From positions 7,538,924 to 7,602,923 of the forward strand of contig OY811971.1 in the NCBI GenBank assembly GCA_963681505.1: 64,000 nt of DNA, written 5' to 3'. Positions 34,225-46,067 of this stretch are shown here, in pieces. The translations under genes were made by a program, and so were the position numbers. Under the pieces are notes generated by a model, which searched no databases, was not told the origin of the DNA, and saw nothing but the letters and a program-made list of their open reading frames with translations. This DNA comes from Eunapius fragilis (taxonomy: Eukaryota; Porifera; Demospongiae; Spongillida; Spongillidae). How positions within the stretch are numbered: the first letter of the stretch is position 1; the number at the start of each line of letters is the position of its first letter.

Positions 34225-34680
34225 CATGTATGTAGGAGTGCAATTTCTGACCAAGTCATTAATTTTTTCTATCAACCAACAGTGGCGAGAAATAATCTAC
34301 ACATCTAATATTGTGTGTTTTAAAGCAGATGGGCTAAATGTACGTGTACATACTCTTTTTAGTGATACACATGCACATATGTATGCATTCAATGACCAAA
34401 CATAGATGTTGTTTGAAATGCAAATAAGAAATAAACCTACACGCCATAGTGTACACTGTACATGTACATAGCCCACTTTGTATGCACAGTGTGGTAAAAA
34501 TATAGGCCAACATCATGTCGTATGTTAATTTCCCCTTTCAATGAAACATTCCTCATTCTACTGAAACCACCATTCCTATATGCAACCGACACTCCATAGT
34601 GAAATGTTGGAGGTCACCTATTACACAAAACAGAAAGCTTGTTCTCTAGTCTAAATCCAGCAGCCACATGTGACCACATG
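34225..34680. repeat. Dispersed repeat shared with 49590-50010
   Basis: Starts GTAGGAGTGCAATTTCTGAC and includes TTTTAAAGCAGAT, ATTCAATGACCAAACATA and AACATTCCTC blocks, in the same order as 49598-49960. At 49 kb the repeat follows an hAT transposase relic, so it may derive from an hAT 3' region. Confidence 0.6.
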
Positions 34681-34689
34681 ACACATATC

Positions 34690-34990
34690 GTGAGTTACGT
34701 AACTCTCATATAGGATTTGACCCCGATTATGAATGTCATTAAAAACACGACCCGCTTCTAACAAGACTCCTGACGAGCGGATGGCTTAGCTTGTTGTTGT
34801 CATCGCACAAGGAGGCTACAGCAAGCAGTTTCGTGTTTGTTTTATGTCACAAAACCGTGTGGTTGTAGAGAAAAAAACAATTTTCGAACATCATACCCAG
34901 TCCCACGTCACGTATTTCTCGCTCTTCTTTTCCTTCTTGTTGTTCTTGACCACGCATAACTCGGGATAGGAACACTTAAGAAATGAAAAT
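34690..34990 (-). repeat. Dispersed family 'CCCGAGTTAT', copy 4
   Basis: Minus-strand order TCCTATCCCGAGTTATGCG, AACCACACGGTTTT, AGCTAAGCCATCCG, GGGTCGTG...AATGACATTCAT matches 21232-21500. Confidence 0.6.
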
Positions 34991-35400
34991 CTCGTTGGCA
35001 TTCTCGCTTCTGTGGTCAAAACGTCTCGAGGCTACATTGTACATGACATATATCGGGGGTTGTGTTAGCAAATCACGTATAGTTAAGCTTACTGCATTGA
35101 CACGACTCGGATAGGTCATACTTCGCTCTTTATACGAAGTACTAGAAGTATACATGAAGTGTGTACGGACTGGGCACTACACGTAGCAATAATTAACTGT
35201 GGCATGTATCAGGTTTTGCTTTTAATAACGTGCACGTGCGTACCATAATCATTCTTGTCACTCTTGTGCTTTGATCGTTGTAGGTTTGACGCTCTTTGTA
35301 ACTTAGTGAAGTTGTTTTTCTCAAAATGCCTTCACGTCAGGAAAAAGAGAAAGCCAAACGACGAGCGAAGTACCTCTAAACTCGAGACGACGTGTTATAG
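34991..35400. other. No recognisable gene
   Basis: A short basic frame starts at 35325 (MPSRQEKEKAKRRAKYL) and stops after 17 codons, next to the end of the following transposon. It could be the start of a gene cut by that element. No further support. Confidence 0.25.
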
Positions 35401-35401
35401 C

Positions 35402-36930
35402 AGAGATAATATATAGAGGGATTGGCAACGAGTTCACCTAACGCTAATTAACGCGTGCCATTCGCACGTGAATCCATAGAAATTTCCTGTAGCCTTGTAC
35501 AGGCACTTTGAGTATGAAAAGCTAGACATAAGTCCACTGATCTGACAACCAGTTTTGCTTTATTCCTCAATCAACTATAATCCTATAGGAATGGATTGGC
35601 ATTGACCTTTGGGTGATATGGTTTACTAGCTTAATCCTTGCTAACTTACAAGTTACAAAAGTCATATTTATATCCTGTAGGCTTCACAACCATGCAGCAC
35701 TAATTGCATTGATACAGAGCCACCATAACTTGGTGCACTGTGAACCTTACTAACATGTAGTGGCCTGTTCCAGTAAAAGAAGTGGGGTTTGGGCATGTGG
35801 AGGTGTTGGGGGGGGGGGGGGGGGGGGTTGCTAATTTGGCGGTATTTATAGTTACAGTAAAGAGTGGGAGGAGGGAAGATGAGAGTCACAGGACTGTTTT
35901 TCCTTTTGTGCAGTTATCCAAATTCTACTCGATCCAGACCCCCCTTCACAGTGCACCAGCTCCTGAACCCATTCCATTACATCACAACTGCTCCTGTTGA
36001 ATCCCTTTGTCCCCCCCCCCCCCCCCCCCCCACACACACACACTCTTCCAAGCAACAATAAATCCCATCCCCTCACCACAGATGACAAATGGGATTGTGT
36101 AGGGGGTATTTTAAGGTTACATTCGAGATGGGTGTGAGGAGTAGAGTAGGATCGTTTGAAACCAATTGGACTTTTAAGCAGTAGTGGTTGCATGCTAAAC
36201 TTTTATACACATTCAAGAAGGGAACAACACACTCTTGTCAACGGTAATAAAAGCTGGATAGAGCAGGCTAGTGGTAGTACTCAACGATCAAGAAACAGAC
36301 TATTCTCGCGAGGCTGTGGGCGCTCGCCGTTCTTTTGCGAATAAATTCACCTTCCCTTCGAAAAAATGCAGGTTGTCAACCAAACGCGTGGTGCACATCA
36401 CTATACTTGGACGCTAAAATGTAAGGAATGTGCTACAAGCCAGTATAGGTTTTATAGTACTAGCTTGCTTAGCAATGACTACACTGTCCCACAAGATTTG
36501 CATACACGATATGTTATACGGGTGGTTCTGAGCGCGTTATTGGCAAAACAAGAATGGCACGCTAAAATACAACCTTTTTTAAGTTGGAGTAACGGATTTC
36601 AGAAAGAACAACCCGTCGATTCACTAGATACTGTCCCACAAAAAAGAGCGCACCTAACATTGGAAATTTTCGCTTAACTTGGACAAAAATAAAATGACGC
36701 GGAGAACTCTCGATCCTGAAAAACTTGTTAAAATACACATACACAATAACCTGCTTGCGTACTACAGTGAAACGTGCCTATCCATCTTTGTTCCAAAACG
36801 CCAGCGAATTTTCGTACCCCTTTCACACTTCGATGTACGTGTGATTCACAGCAGGTCGGATGGCACACATAAAATTGCAAATATCTATGGCTCACGTGAC
36901 GCGTTGCCAATCCCTCTATATATTATCTCT
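35402..36930. mobile_element. DNA transposon with perfect 29-bp TIRs
   Basis: AGAGATAATATATAGAGGG begins at 35402; 29 bp are repeated exactly as the complement ending at 36930. Inside are long G (35810-35827) and C (36010-36030) tracts and a 103-codon plus-strand frame (36366-36677) with CKECATSQ, which I do not recognise. No target duplication is obvious. The palindrome at 3306-3325 starts with the same 13 bases. Confidence 0.65.
36366..36677 (+). CDS. Unrecognised frame inside the 29-bp-TIR element
   Basis: 103 codons starting MQVVNQTRG, with CKEC and several aromatic residues; no family recognised. A neighbouring frame of 92 codons (36679-36957) lies in another phase and crosses the right TIR. 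It could be part of an element-encoded protein or chance. Confidence 0.2.
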   Translation: MQVVNQTRGAHHYTWTLKCKECATSQYRFYSTSLLSNDYTVPQDLHTRYVIRVVLSALLAKQEWHAKIQPFLSWSNGFQKEQPVDSLDTVPQKRAHLTLEIFA

Positions 36931-37070
36931 GGTTCACGGTTGTATTGGGGGTACTAAGCTCCAGACGGAACCGGTGAAACGCCTTATGTTAAAAGATACA
37001 ACCAATGCAAATTATAAAAACTGGTACATGTATAATGTATACCTCTTGATCGGATGACGCCATTTCGTAA

Positions 37071-37196
37071 TAGTCTCGTACCCAGACCGTCTATGACGTA
37101 AGCGATTATCGCTGTAAACAGTATAATCACTACGTAGTGATTATACTGTTTACAGCGATAATCGCTTACGTCATAGACGGTCTGGGTACGAGACTA
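37071..37196. mobile_element. 126-bp perfect palindrome MITE with Pack-MULE-like termini
   Basis: The whole element is a perfect inverted repeat: two 63-bp arms with no spacer. It starts TAGTCTCGTACCCAGACC and is flanked by an exact 9-bp duplication, ATTTCGTAA (37062-37070 and 37197-37205). Termini and duplication length equal those of 12461-14580 and 39493-41216, so it is the minimal non-autonomous member of that family. Confidence 0.92.
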
Positions 37197-37205
37197 ATTT
37201 CGTAA

Positions 37206-38800
37206 CGATCTTTTCCCGTCACGTGGAGTGAACAAAGGTGAAGTGGCATTATAAAATTAGGTAGCAGAATTAATATGGTATATTATGGGATTGGGAGACT
37301 GCGAAAAGGCCAGGGCATGATCTTTCATATTCTTAGGCACTGGAAGTTAGTTTGTCCATCATGAAACTACTGACAGTGGCCTGCGTTTTTTTTAAATCAC
37401 GTCTACCTTTTAATTGCTAGCGGCAACTTTGATGGCTCAGTAATGGAAAGATTAATATAGTATGCGCTAGGTCCCTTTTCGCTGCCTCGGCCCCACCTAT
37501 GGTGAACACATTGCTCATTATCACCCACAATCCAATAACCTATACACGTATACCAAATTTTTTCTAAGAAAAACAATGAACAGAATAAAAATAAAAAAAC
37601 AAGCTGCATGTATAGTATACATGTACGCAAAAGACTACGGAAGTAAACCTTTTTAGTGGACCATAGTTTCTGAATAGCTGAACATTGTTGCTTGTCTGCA
37701 TGCATTTAATAAATACTGTAGTTACAATAATTTATTTCCACACCTCCCTAACTTTTCACCAGAGAATTGAAAATGATATGAAGACTTGGAAGCTTAAAAA
37801 GAATGCACCACATCTACATCCCCAGCCCCGGCCTGTGAAGAAATGTGACGTGATTCACAATACGGGACTACACTTACACACGAAAAATCTACACCACACC
37901 TTCTTCACACAAGGGAACATGATAGGAAGAGATAATGAACTGAGATCAATCCCAAATTGCGCTCACCTTATCCCAATGGGGTGGAGTATATACCAGCGCG
38001 AAGCGGAATTAAGCCACGATGCATGACTATGCATTCATAATGCAGCTAACTGGTCCATTTGTTTATTATAAACTTGATGAGATAAAGTGCATACATATAC
38101 ATATACTACATGATTCAAAAGGTCATGCACACATATTCTCAAAATGGAAAAGTACATAGTGCCTGACACATAATATGACGCTAACGGCATGCATGGTCAA
38201 AATAGTTTACATATCAATCATTTATAGTTAATGCAAAAAATACGCAACTGATTTAAATGAGATAACTTAAAATAATTTACCGCGCATATAGCTTACAGTC
38301 TTAATTCATGGTGAGAATTATTTTGGAATCATTGTATTACAGAGAATCACACACAAATCACACGCGTCAGTAAGATCACGCAATGATTTTTCAGAAGATT
38401 TACTGTAAAATTAGAACTTGATTCCACGCGTTTTTCCCCTGTGCTTCGTTGCAGATTGAGCCTCTCATTATTGCGATCTGCAATAGTTTGTCTCCGGCCG
38501 AGATCACGGTCCTCATACCATCGACCATCAACAGCAAATCTTCTTGAAAGTCCAGTTGACCTCATGTGCTCATCCTAGTTTTTATCTATTCTCCGTTTAT
38601 TCACAGCATGTGTATCCTACTGCATTATATTGAATAAATACATGAAATTAATTGTACTTATTATTATAGAGTTAAGTCCTACTAATCATTGTGTTAAAAA
38701 TAGCAACCCGATAGCGTTAGGATACATCGATTTGATTTTTATGTTAAAGAATTAAATCCACAAGACCCATTTTCCTAGAACATTCCATATGATAAACAAT
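37206..38800. other. No recognisable gene
   Basis: Several frames of 70-113 codons occur (37403-37705 minus, 37685-38026 plus, 38347-38565 minus), none with a known domain or convincing splice context. Around 38809-38893 lies a short degenerate element with ends resembling TCGTTCCCAGACC and GGGGACGAGACTA. Confidence 0.3.
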
Positions 38801-39209
38801 ACGATATTGTTTCGTTCCCAGACCATCACACATAGCAGTGGATGGATTACATCACCGCTATTGCGAATGCATATCAGGCTGGGGACGAGACTATATAGTG
38901 TATGAGTCAGCAGAAAATAGATCTCTGAGGGGTCTGCCCTAGCAAGAAATACTTTGGCATATAAGTTCAGAGGCGGATCCACGGGGGGGGGGGGGGGGGG
39001 CCTTCAAGGCTTCGTTAGTGTCCAACAACTGATAAAAACTTGGCATAGTGCATAGATCACACGAATGACGACATGTCATTGCTTGTGACTGAGTAGAATA
39101 AGAAAATATTGTGTCACAAGGATTTTGAATTTTGCGACCATAAGGGATGTATGTTGAATTTTTGGAGCCCAATTTCAAAGGGTTGTAGGGGTGGGAAAAC
39201 TTTGAAATC

Positions 39210-39445
39210 CCCCCCCCCGCCCCCTCCTTATCTCTCTCCCCATCCTCTCCCTCCCTTCCTTCTACTTCGAACCCCCCCCCCCCCCCCCCCCCTCTGGTTC
39301 CTCTGACACGTGACCGATGCGATGGATTACATCTGTCATGATGCTCTCATTGAACGATTCGAACTAAGAATACCAATGGCAAGACAAGTCCGCATATTAT
39401 ACAGGATTAATCCTGGTTCTCCAGGCCCAAATTTGCTCACCCTGA
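39210..39445. repeat. Pyrimidine-rich dispersed repeat, copy 2
   Basis: C tracts and CTCTCCC runs, then TCTGACACGTGACCGATGCG and CTCCAGGCCC, matching 2335-2640. Confidence 0.6.
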
Positions 39446-39680
39446 ACCTGTTCTTGTGTTCAACTTCACCAACTCTGTCTCTGCGCTTCGCCTAGTCTCG
39501 TACCCAGACCCAGATTCCCAACAGCTGCGGATGGATTACATCACCGCTACCTGGAAAGTGGGTCTGGTGTCCTCCTGTACAAATTTCTGTCCAGCTCCCC
39601 CGGAATATTGGGGCGACCAATCAGATTTAAGATATGCATTAATTGCATAATACTCTAGTTATCAATCGAAGTTATTGGTT

Positions 39681-39890
39681 ATGGCGGCAAGGCTAGAGAT
39701 GGATGATGTACAGGTTATACGTGCGATTCAGACGGCAGGTGAACGTATGGGGTATGCCAAAGTTAAGGGCGAACAGTTACGAGTCATCTAAGACGTGGTC
39801 CGTGGTCGGGACACGTTCGTAAGCTTACCAACAGGATAAGGGAAGTCTCTTGTTACGGCTTTCTGGCTACTATGGGTATAAATTTGAGCT
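39681..39890 (+). pseudogene. Captured RecQ-like helicase fragment
   Basis: From an ATG the frame reads GYAKVKGEQLRVI, a stop, then VVRGRDTFVSLPTG, a second stop, then GKSLVTAFWLL. FxxPLxxEQLxAI followed by GRDxxVxLPTGxGKS is the start of RecQ-family helicases, including the Walker A loop. One stop falls inside Walker A and the frame ends soon after, before the DEAH box. It lies between transposon TIRs, so it is a captured, dead piece of a helicase gene. Confidence 0.65.
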
Positions 39891-40376
39891 ATCGGTTCGA
39901 GAGGTACGAAGCAAGTCCCTCACAATCGCGCCAAAAAGTCAAGAGCGAGAAACTTTGCCACAGCCGATCCTCAACTTCGGAGAGCAGCTCAAGCAGCTCG
40001 TAGTCTGAGTCCAGCGACTCCGACGCATGTAAGAAGTTCAAGCCGCGCGAGAGGACCCACCACTCCAGGTCGCAGGAGAGCAGCTTCCTCAACGCCCCCT
40101 TCTGCCTTCACTACCATGTCCCTACCCCCTCGAGGCACGAAGTCAAGAGGGGTTAGCATGCCCACTTTGAAAACTTCCCTCTCCCATAGACGATCCTTCC
40201 TCACTCCCCGTTTGACTGAGAAAAGGTTGATGGAGTGCTTGATTCCTTGGCAGAGTGGTCAGGTTAAATTTGTGACAGAAGGCGTAGTACTTCCTCATCC
40301 CTCCCCTGTATAGGTGGTGGACGTTGAAGGGGCCACAGCTCTGTGGAGGTGGTGTCTCAGGCAACCTTTTAGAGGT

Positions 40377-40673
40377 CTACCAGCTCTTGTGGCACTGGTG
40401 TGGGCAGTTGCCTCTGAACCAGGCCCCATCCAAGTAGGCCCCAAAACCACAGGTGTAAGATGGATAAGGTGGTGGAGCCTCCTCAAAATCTGCATTCAAA
40501 ATGGTTCCAATCCAGGCCTCTGAATGGGAACTCCGTTCAGAGGCCTGGATTGGAACCATTCTGAATGCAGATTTTAGGTCTACCTTGGCCATCATGGCTC
40601 CTTTTTCAAATCTGCTAAGGAGCCCCACCACATTGTCAATTGTGGAGTAATGGACAGTGAAATTAGGTTGCAT
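40377..40673 (-). pseudogene. DIRS-type RT and RNase H-like fragment with foldback junction
   Basis: Minus-strand frame: HYSTIDNVVGLLSRF, AKVDLKSAFRMVPI (reverse transcriptase motif with the first catalytic Asp), then an abrupt switch to GFGAYLDGAWFRG, which resembles an RNase H-like start as found in DIRS elements. The switch lies at a hairpin: about 40 bp at 40495-40535 are repeated inverted at 40536-40580. So the piece is rearranged and inactive. Confidence 0.55.
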
Positions 40674-41225
40674 GCAGTGAAAGGAAAATGAGGTCCGTTG
40701 TAGCCGGTGGACACACCGCCAGGAGATGCAGGTCTTGTCAGGATGATCTTTCAGTTGCTGGAGCTCACGTAGTCTCAGACAAGTGGGCAGGCCTTGGCGG
40801 GGTACTTCTCACCGCAGCCTGTGACACAGCACTTGTGTATAAAAGAATGCAGCATAGCTTACATTTACCTTGTCTGGAGTAGCTTCGCTTGTGAGAGATG
40901 ATTCAAAACGCTGGCGTTTAGGATCAGGTGTATCTAAGGCTAAGTGCACTGATAATCGCTCCCTGACTAGGGGACGATAGAAAGGAAATGTACACAGCTT
41001 GCGTTTCTAATTAAAGCATTAACACACTAATTGCATTCTTGCGGAAGATAATATTATTCATACATGACGTAACTGCATTCCTCCCGACGTTGGAATGTAA
41101 GTATTATGTAATCGCTGGACAGAAATTTGTACAGGAGGACACCAGACCCACTTTCCACCTAGCGGTGATGTAATCCATCCGCAGCTGTTGGGAATCTGGG
41201 TCTGGGTACGAGACTACGCTTCGCC

Positions 41226-42460
41226 ATATTACACGGCCAATTTTTTTACGTTGAATCAGGCCTATCTAATTAACGACACATTGCTGAAACCTCATTATAG
41301 TGAATCATGAACTTCGGAATCAAGACTTATATCATCACCGAGTCGACGATTCACCTTTTAGCTTTACCCACAAATGAATCCACCCTGAAATCAGGCATGA
41401 ATCATTACGTTTTCATTTATTTATTCGCGTACCGTATATATGATGACGTTACGTTATAAAAAATTGTGCATTAAACATTAGAACAATACAATGCAGACTG
41501 TTGTCAGTCGTACGAGAAGCACAATGTCTTTTCTGCCTCTCAGGTTCCATAGAAACATCCTTGTTCTGTAGTGGGCATGAAGGAGTGCATTGGTGACCAC
41601 AGAAACAGGGAGAGTGATGGCAACTGAAGGACAACGTAGATCTGGAGTATGTCTGTGACAACAGAGCCATCACAAATTGCCTCAGAGCCTGCCATGATGG
41701 GTTATAGATGCTGCAAAATGGAATAGGATATTACACTTTGAAAGCAGCTTAGGATGATCCACTGCTGTCTATAAAGTATATCCAAAGCAAACAGCTCAAC
41801 ACTGTTGTAGTGAACAAAGTCACCAACATTAACAATGCTTCCATATGCTCTCACCATTGCTTTACAAAAGAGTGGTTATTGAGCTAAGTATGAGATGAAG
41901 CAACAATGTGAACAGCGTGACTTTCTATTAAACTCACAACAAACTGCTGGTGGAATATGTTGCCCTCGATATCCTGTAGACGAAGCAGTACAGATCCTAG
42001 AGCAATCATTCTTTTGTCAACCTAATAAGTGGTGTATATGGAAATGGGAGACAGGTAATGTGGAGTAATGTTGGGAGGTGTAAACCTCCAACACAGTTGT
42101 GATGATATAGGGGAGCTCTGTAAGCTATGGAGGGATCAGGGGTGGAGCCCAGCCACTTTACAACTTTAACTGGCTACAATTGTATGTGATTATACCAACA
42201 GATTGAATGCAAAATGTAGTTTGCAAGTTTAGCAATTGCAGCCTGGCAATATGATCATGCTATGTGCAATATGCATAACTAATAAAGCACCCTTGGTTGG
42301 GTCACCCTGCCCCCACTTTGCTCCGGATCCATCACACACTGTACATGTTGGAGGACAACACACATTTGCATACCTTATGGAGTGCACCATGGAGATACAT
42401 GAGTTTGCCACATGAGGATGCTCCTCTCAGAAAGTCATCCAGCTTTAAAATTTATCCCCA
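41226..42460. other. No recognisable gene
   Basis: Intergenic sequence with small frames on the minus strand only; no domain recognised. Confidence 0.3.
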
Positions 42461-42689
42461 CATCTAAAATTCAATTCTATAATAACATTCATAATCCAAG
42501 TTGAACAAAGAACAATGGTGGCCTCCAGATATACTTCCTTGAATTGCAAAGATTGTGGCATGCCAGGGCATGTTTGTTGGCATAGATGTTACAAGGATTG
42601 ATGGCAACATTATAGCTTTCACATCTGTAGAACTGTAAACATCTACCAAAACAATATACAATTTCGAACACGAATACCTGCATCCACCC

Positions 42690-43382
42690 CTGGGTGGGGA
42701 TGAAGTTGAAGGTGTCATCGTACATGAACTGGTGGCTGTTGGAGAGGTCCTGCCAGCACGGCAGGCTGAACTGGTTCTCGTCGTATCCCTATCGTGTTGA
42801 TCCTGTAGTGGAAGTACCAGTCGGGCACGTTGAAAAAGATGTTGTGATCATGTTCCAGGAGAGGGTGGAGCCTGGCGGGTTGAAGACCATGGCAAGGCCT
42901 CTGTTTTCAATACGAGGGTTAATGTGAAGGATGCAGTCAAAGTCTGTGGTAGTAGATGCAGAATGAATGCAAAGGTACACTTCGAGGACTGCATTATTAT
43001 AAAACTTACTTCCTTCCAAACGTACTTCCCACCCCTTCCAATTTTCACGTGACCCTACTTACTCTTCCCAAACAGTCACATGACCTTCCCCTCACAGTGG
43101 TCACATGACATCACCACCCCTACAATGGTCACATGGCCTCACCCCCCCACAGAAGTCACATGCCTCATCCCCCACAATGGTCACATGACCTCTCCCCCCA
43201 CCCACAATAGTCACATGCCCTCACCCACTCACCCTGCATGTCAGGTCTCCTGACGTGAACAATGTCACTGATAAGGATGCCGCAATACTGCTTGTAGAAA
43301 TTAACCACAAGGGCCTCAGCCTCGGGACCATCTTAGAGATTGTAGCCACGGTAACAGCCCACCACCCCATACCGAGAGTTTA
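42690..43382 (-). pseudogene. Scrambled fragment of an unrecognised metazoan gene
   Basis: Two exon-like pieces on the minus strand. The first (43382 down to 43233) reads YGVVGCYRGYNL, a stop, then LVVNFYKQYCGILISDIVHVRRPDMQ before a GTGAGT donor. The second (about 42955 down to 42690) follows a CTACCACAG acceptor with DFDCILHINPRIENRGLAMVFNPP. The frame then changes to NIFFNVPDWYFHYRI and later YDDTFNFIPTQGW. The segments look like real protein but in broken order with a stop and frame changes. I do not recognise the family. Confidence 0.45.
43045..43230. repeat. GTCACATG-CCTCACCCC minisatellite
   Basis: Degenerate tandem units containing GTCACATGACCTCACCCC, lying in the presumed intron between the two pseudogene exons. 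Confidence 0.8.
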
Positions 43383-43389
43383 CTGTGCT

Positions 43390-45170
43390 AAGACTTTATA
43401 ATCATGTCCCAAGCTATTAAAAAAACAATTCCTACACTTGTAAAGTGCTGCGACAAAATGACACATAATTTACCATCTTTGGTACACAGTATCCATGTAG
43501 GCAATATTTGACAAGCAGTGAAACAGTGTGTACAATAAATTTCTAGTTGGCATGCCCCTAAAAGTGTAGAAGTTATAATCATCCACACTGTCTATTATAG
43601 CACAAGCAATGTACTTAAACTTACCATTGGGCGTGGGCTGTGCAAGGTAACGGTTTGTATAAGCAACACGTATATATAAAAAATTTGCTCTTACCGAGAA
43701 ATTTCAGCTCCTCTGTAAATTTCTTCATTGCTATACGAACAGGGGTAAAGCTTGTGAGCTATAGGTGTCGTTAGATCCGTCCATATAAGGGTTCAGTTCA
43801 CCAACAGATTACAGCCAATGAAGGTACTGTACGTTCAGCTTTCTTTTACTGATTGCTGTCTTGGACGGGTTTCGCATCACGCTTATCGCCAATTCCTGAT
43901 GAACATGGCTGCACTTGATTCGTTCTCCACACTAACATACAGAGAGTATCTCTGACGGCTTAAGTGTCGTTCCTATCTGCATTTGAAGAGGAGCGGAATA
44001 AAACCCATAACGCATCCATTTCAGTCACGTGCCCTCACTGGACGTGTTCCGTAAATAGCTGTAACTGCAGTGATCGAGGAATCACTACTGATACACGATT
44101 CAATAAAAAAAAGAGCAAAATGTCGCTACTGATTCAAACCACAACCGCGCGGGCTGAATCAAGACAAATTGGCGATAAGACATGATTCGCTTTTTATTTC
44201 ACCGACGTAGCGGAAGTGAAAAAATTTTCAAGCGTGAGTCATTTTGGTAGAAAATTGGTCGTGTAGCAGTCCAGTGACTAACCACACCTTTTTGTAGTTA
44301 ATTATTGGATTTTTTTTTTGCCAGTTTACGTAACCATTGCATGTAAAAGTTCATAACACACTGCGATATTTGAGCCTGGCCTGTTTTTTTCTACAACACA
44401 GTTCTCCTAAGCCTCTCTATTGATGTTTTTACGTATAGCAGTTGTTCAATCGAACGAACTGACAAACTGCTCAAGGCTTCGAAAAAAACGTGCTCTGAAT
44501 TATAATACCAAGTGGTTTGGGAAAGTTTTCCACAGCATTCTGCAGAGTAGATAAAAGCTTGGAACCTTTTTTGTTTGCTTATGCTTATGGTGGCTATCTA
44601 TTTGTATCTATATGAATGTGTAGTTGTGGCAATGAAAAGGGATCTAGCGCATATGATAAAAAATTTCCATCCAAGTTCACATTTGCAATTAAAATGTTCG
44701 CGTATTAAAAATTCAGGGCAGCAGTATTATCTAGTGCGTAAAAAAGAAGTTATAGAGGATATAAGTGCCTCTTATAATTTGAAATCTTGTGCGCTATGCC
44801 CCTTTTCGCTGCCACGATCTAAATGGGACAGTGCCCAGCAAAATCACCCTTTAATTCGGCATGGGTTGTTTTGTGAACTCCAAATTAAAGAGCTTCTACA
44901 GTGTATATCAAACGGTCTTTACGCATCCTTAAGTGGACTATCCTTAGAGTGGACCCACCGCTGAGAAGGGGGAGGGGGGGGGGCAGATATATATAAAGGC
45001 GCCCCCGGCCCCGCCCCCTCCCTCCCAAAGCTAATGCACGTTAGGAGCACGTACATGCATATACGTGTACACATCCATCCATCGCATGACATAGTCACGG
45101 TCGTTTTTACATGCAGCTGAGAAATAATAATCCTTCCAGCCGGCTCTCCTGCACCATCATGGACCTAAAT
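43390..45170. other. Intergenic sequence with unassigned frames
   Basis: Includes an inverted pair around CTTATCGCCAATT (43884) and AATTGGCGATAAG (44168), possibly a small element about 43870-44190. A 129-codon plus frame (44575-44964) has CALCPFSLPRSKW and no family I know. Confidence 0.3.
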
Positions 45171-45174
45171 AAAT

Positions 45175-45570
45175 GATTACATATGACCCTCCCAGACTAC
45201 AGCTAACCCCTCATGATCACACATAACCATCATGACCTCAGATGAAACAGATGACCCTAATGGCCACACATATCCATCATGACCACAGATGATCCTCATT
45301 ACCACACATGACCCACATGACTACAGATGACTCACATGACTACAGATGACCCACATGACTACAGATGACCCACATGACTACCGATGACCCACATGACCCT
45401 CATGACCACTGATGATCCTCATTACTACACATGACCCACATGACTACAGATGACCCTTATGACTACAGATCACCCTGAAGACACAGATCACCCTGAAGAC
45501 ACAGATGACCCTGTTAACCACAAATGACCCTCATGACCACAGAAAACCTTCATGACAACTCATGACCAGA
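45175..45570. repeat. ATGACCCACATGACTACAG minisatellite
   Basis: About 20 degenerate units of 18-20 bp, AT-rich at the edges. Confidence 0.9.
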
Positions 45571-45744
45571 ATGACCATGATTTAAGTTGCTGCAACTTAA
45601 CATGCAATGGTAGCTGTTAATCACTTTAACACTTATGAATCAAAATGATCACTTGTTTGCAGTTACATATTCTGTAATAACATTAAAAGGCAATACTTAA
45701 TCAAAGGTCAAAAACCAGCATATTGAGTGCATAAATGTATAAAG

Positions 45745-46067
45745 TTATAAATGAGATGCATCTACAGTACAACATGTATTGTACACTGCACCAAGGTCTG
45801 ATGCCTGTCTCTCCTTGCCCACTGCAAGTAGAGCTGATGTCAGAGTTTGAAGGGAAGGATAGGGGTGGTCAGGTGGTGCCCAGTCCAACCACCGCCTAAG
45901 CATAGCCCTGTAGTAATCCATTTCCCCATGTCGTCCAGGTTCATGTACGATGGCATCTAGCTGATCTTCAGTGAAGCCTAGCTTCCAGCCAATGGCCCTC
46001 CATCCATCACTTGCAGATTGGGTAGCCTCAAATACTTTTCTATGGTCACTTTCATCAAATGTGGTGT
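45745..46067 (-). CDS. Death domain exon (terminal)
   Basis: After the acceptor CCTTATAG the frame reads RAIGWKLGFTEDQLDAIVHE and YYRAMLRRWLDW, a standard Death-fold pattern (W-x-LG, I-x-x-x-P, A-LL). It ends with TAA at 45747-45745. The reading phase joins the 78-nt exon exactly. Confidence 0.85.

Larger units (their letters stand above)
39493..41216. mobile_element. Pack-MULE-like transposon carrying a RecQ-like helicase fragment
   Basis: Begins TAGTCTCGTACCCAGACC and ends with the exact complement. TIRs are about 104 bp with roughly one mismatch. The flanking 9-bp duplication CGCTTCGCC is exact (39484-39492, 41217-41225). The cargo includes a RecQ-like helicase N-terminal fragment (39681-39890) and minus-strand reverse transcriptase and RNase H-like pieces (40377-40673) that include a foldback duplication. 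No transposase is visible. Confidence 0.85.

Noticed and set aside
38809..38893. Another Pack-MULE-like MITE
   Set aside because: Ends only partly match TAGTCTCGTACCCAGACC and no 9-bp duplication can be shown, so it was not counted as a family member.
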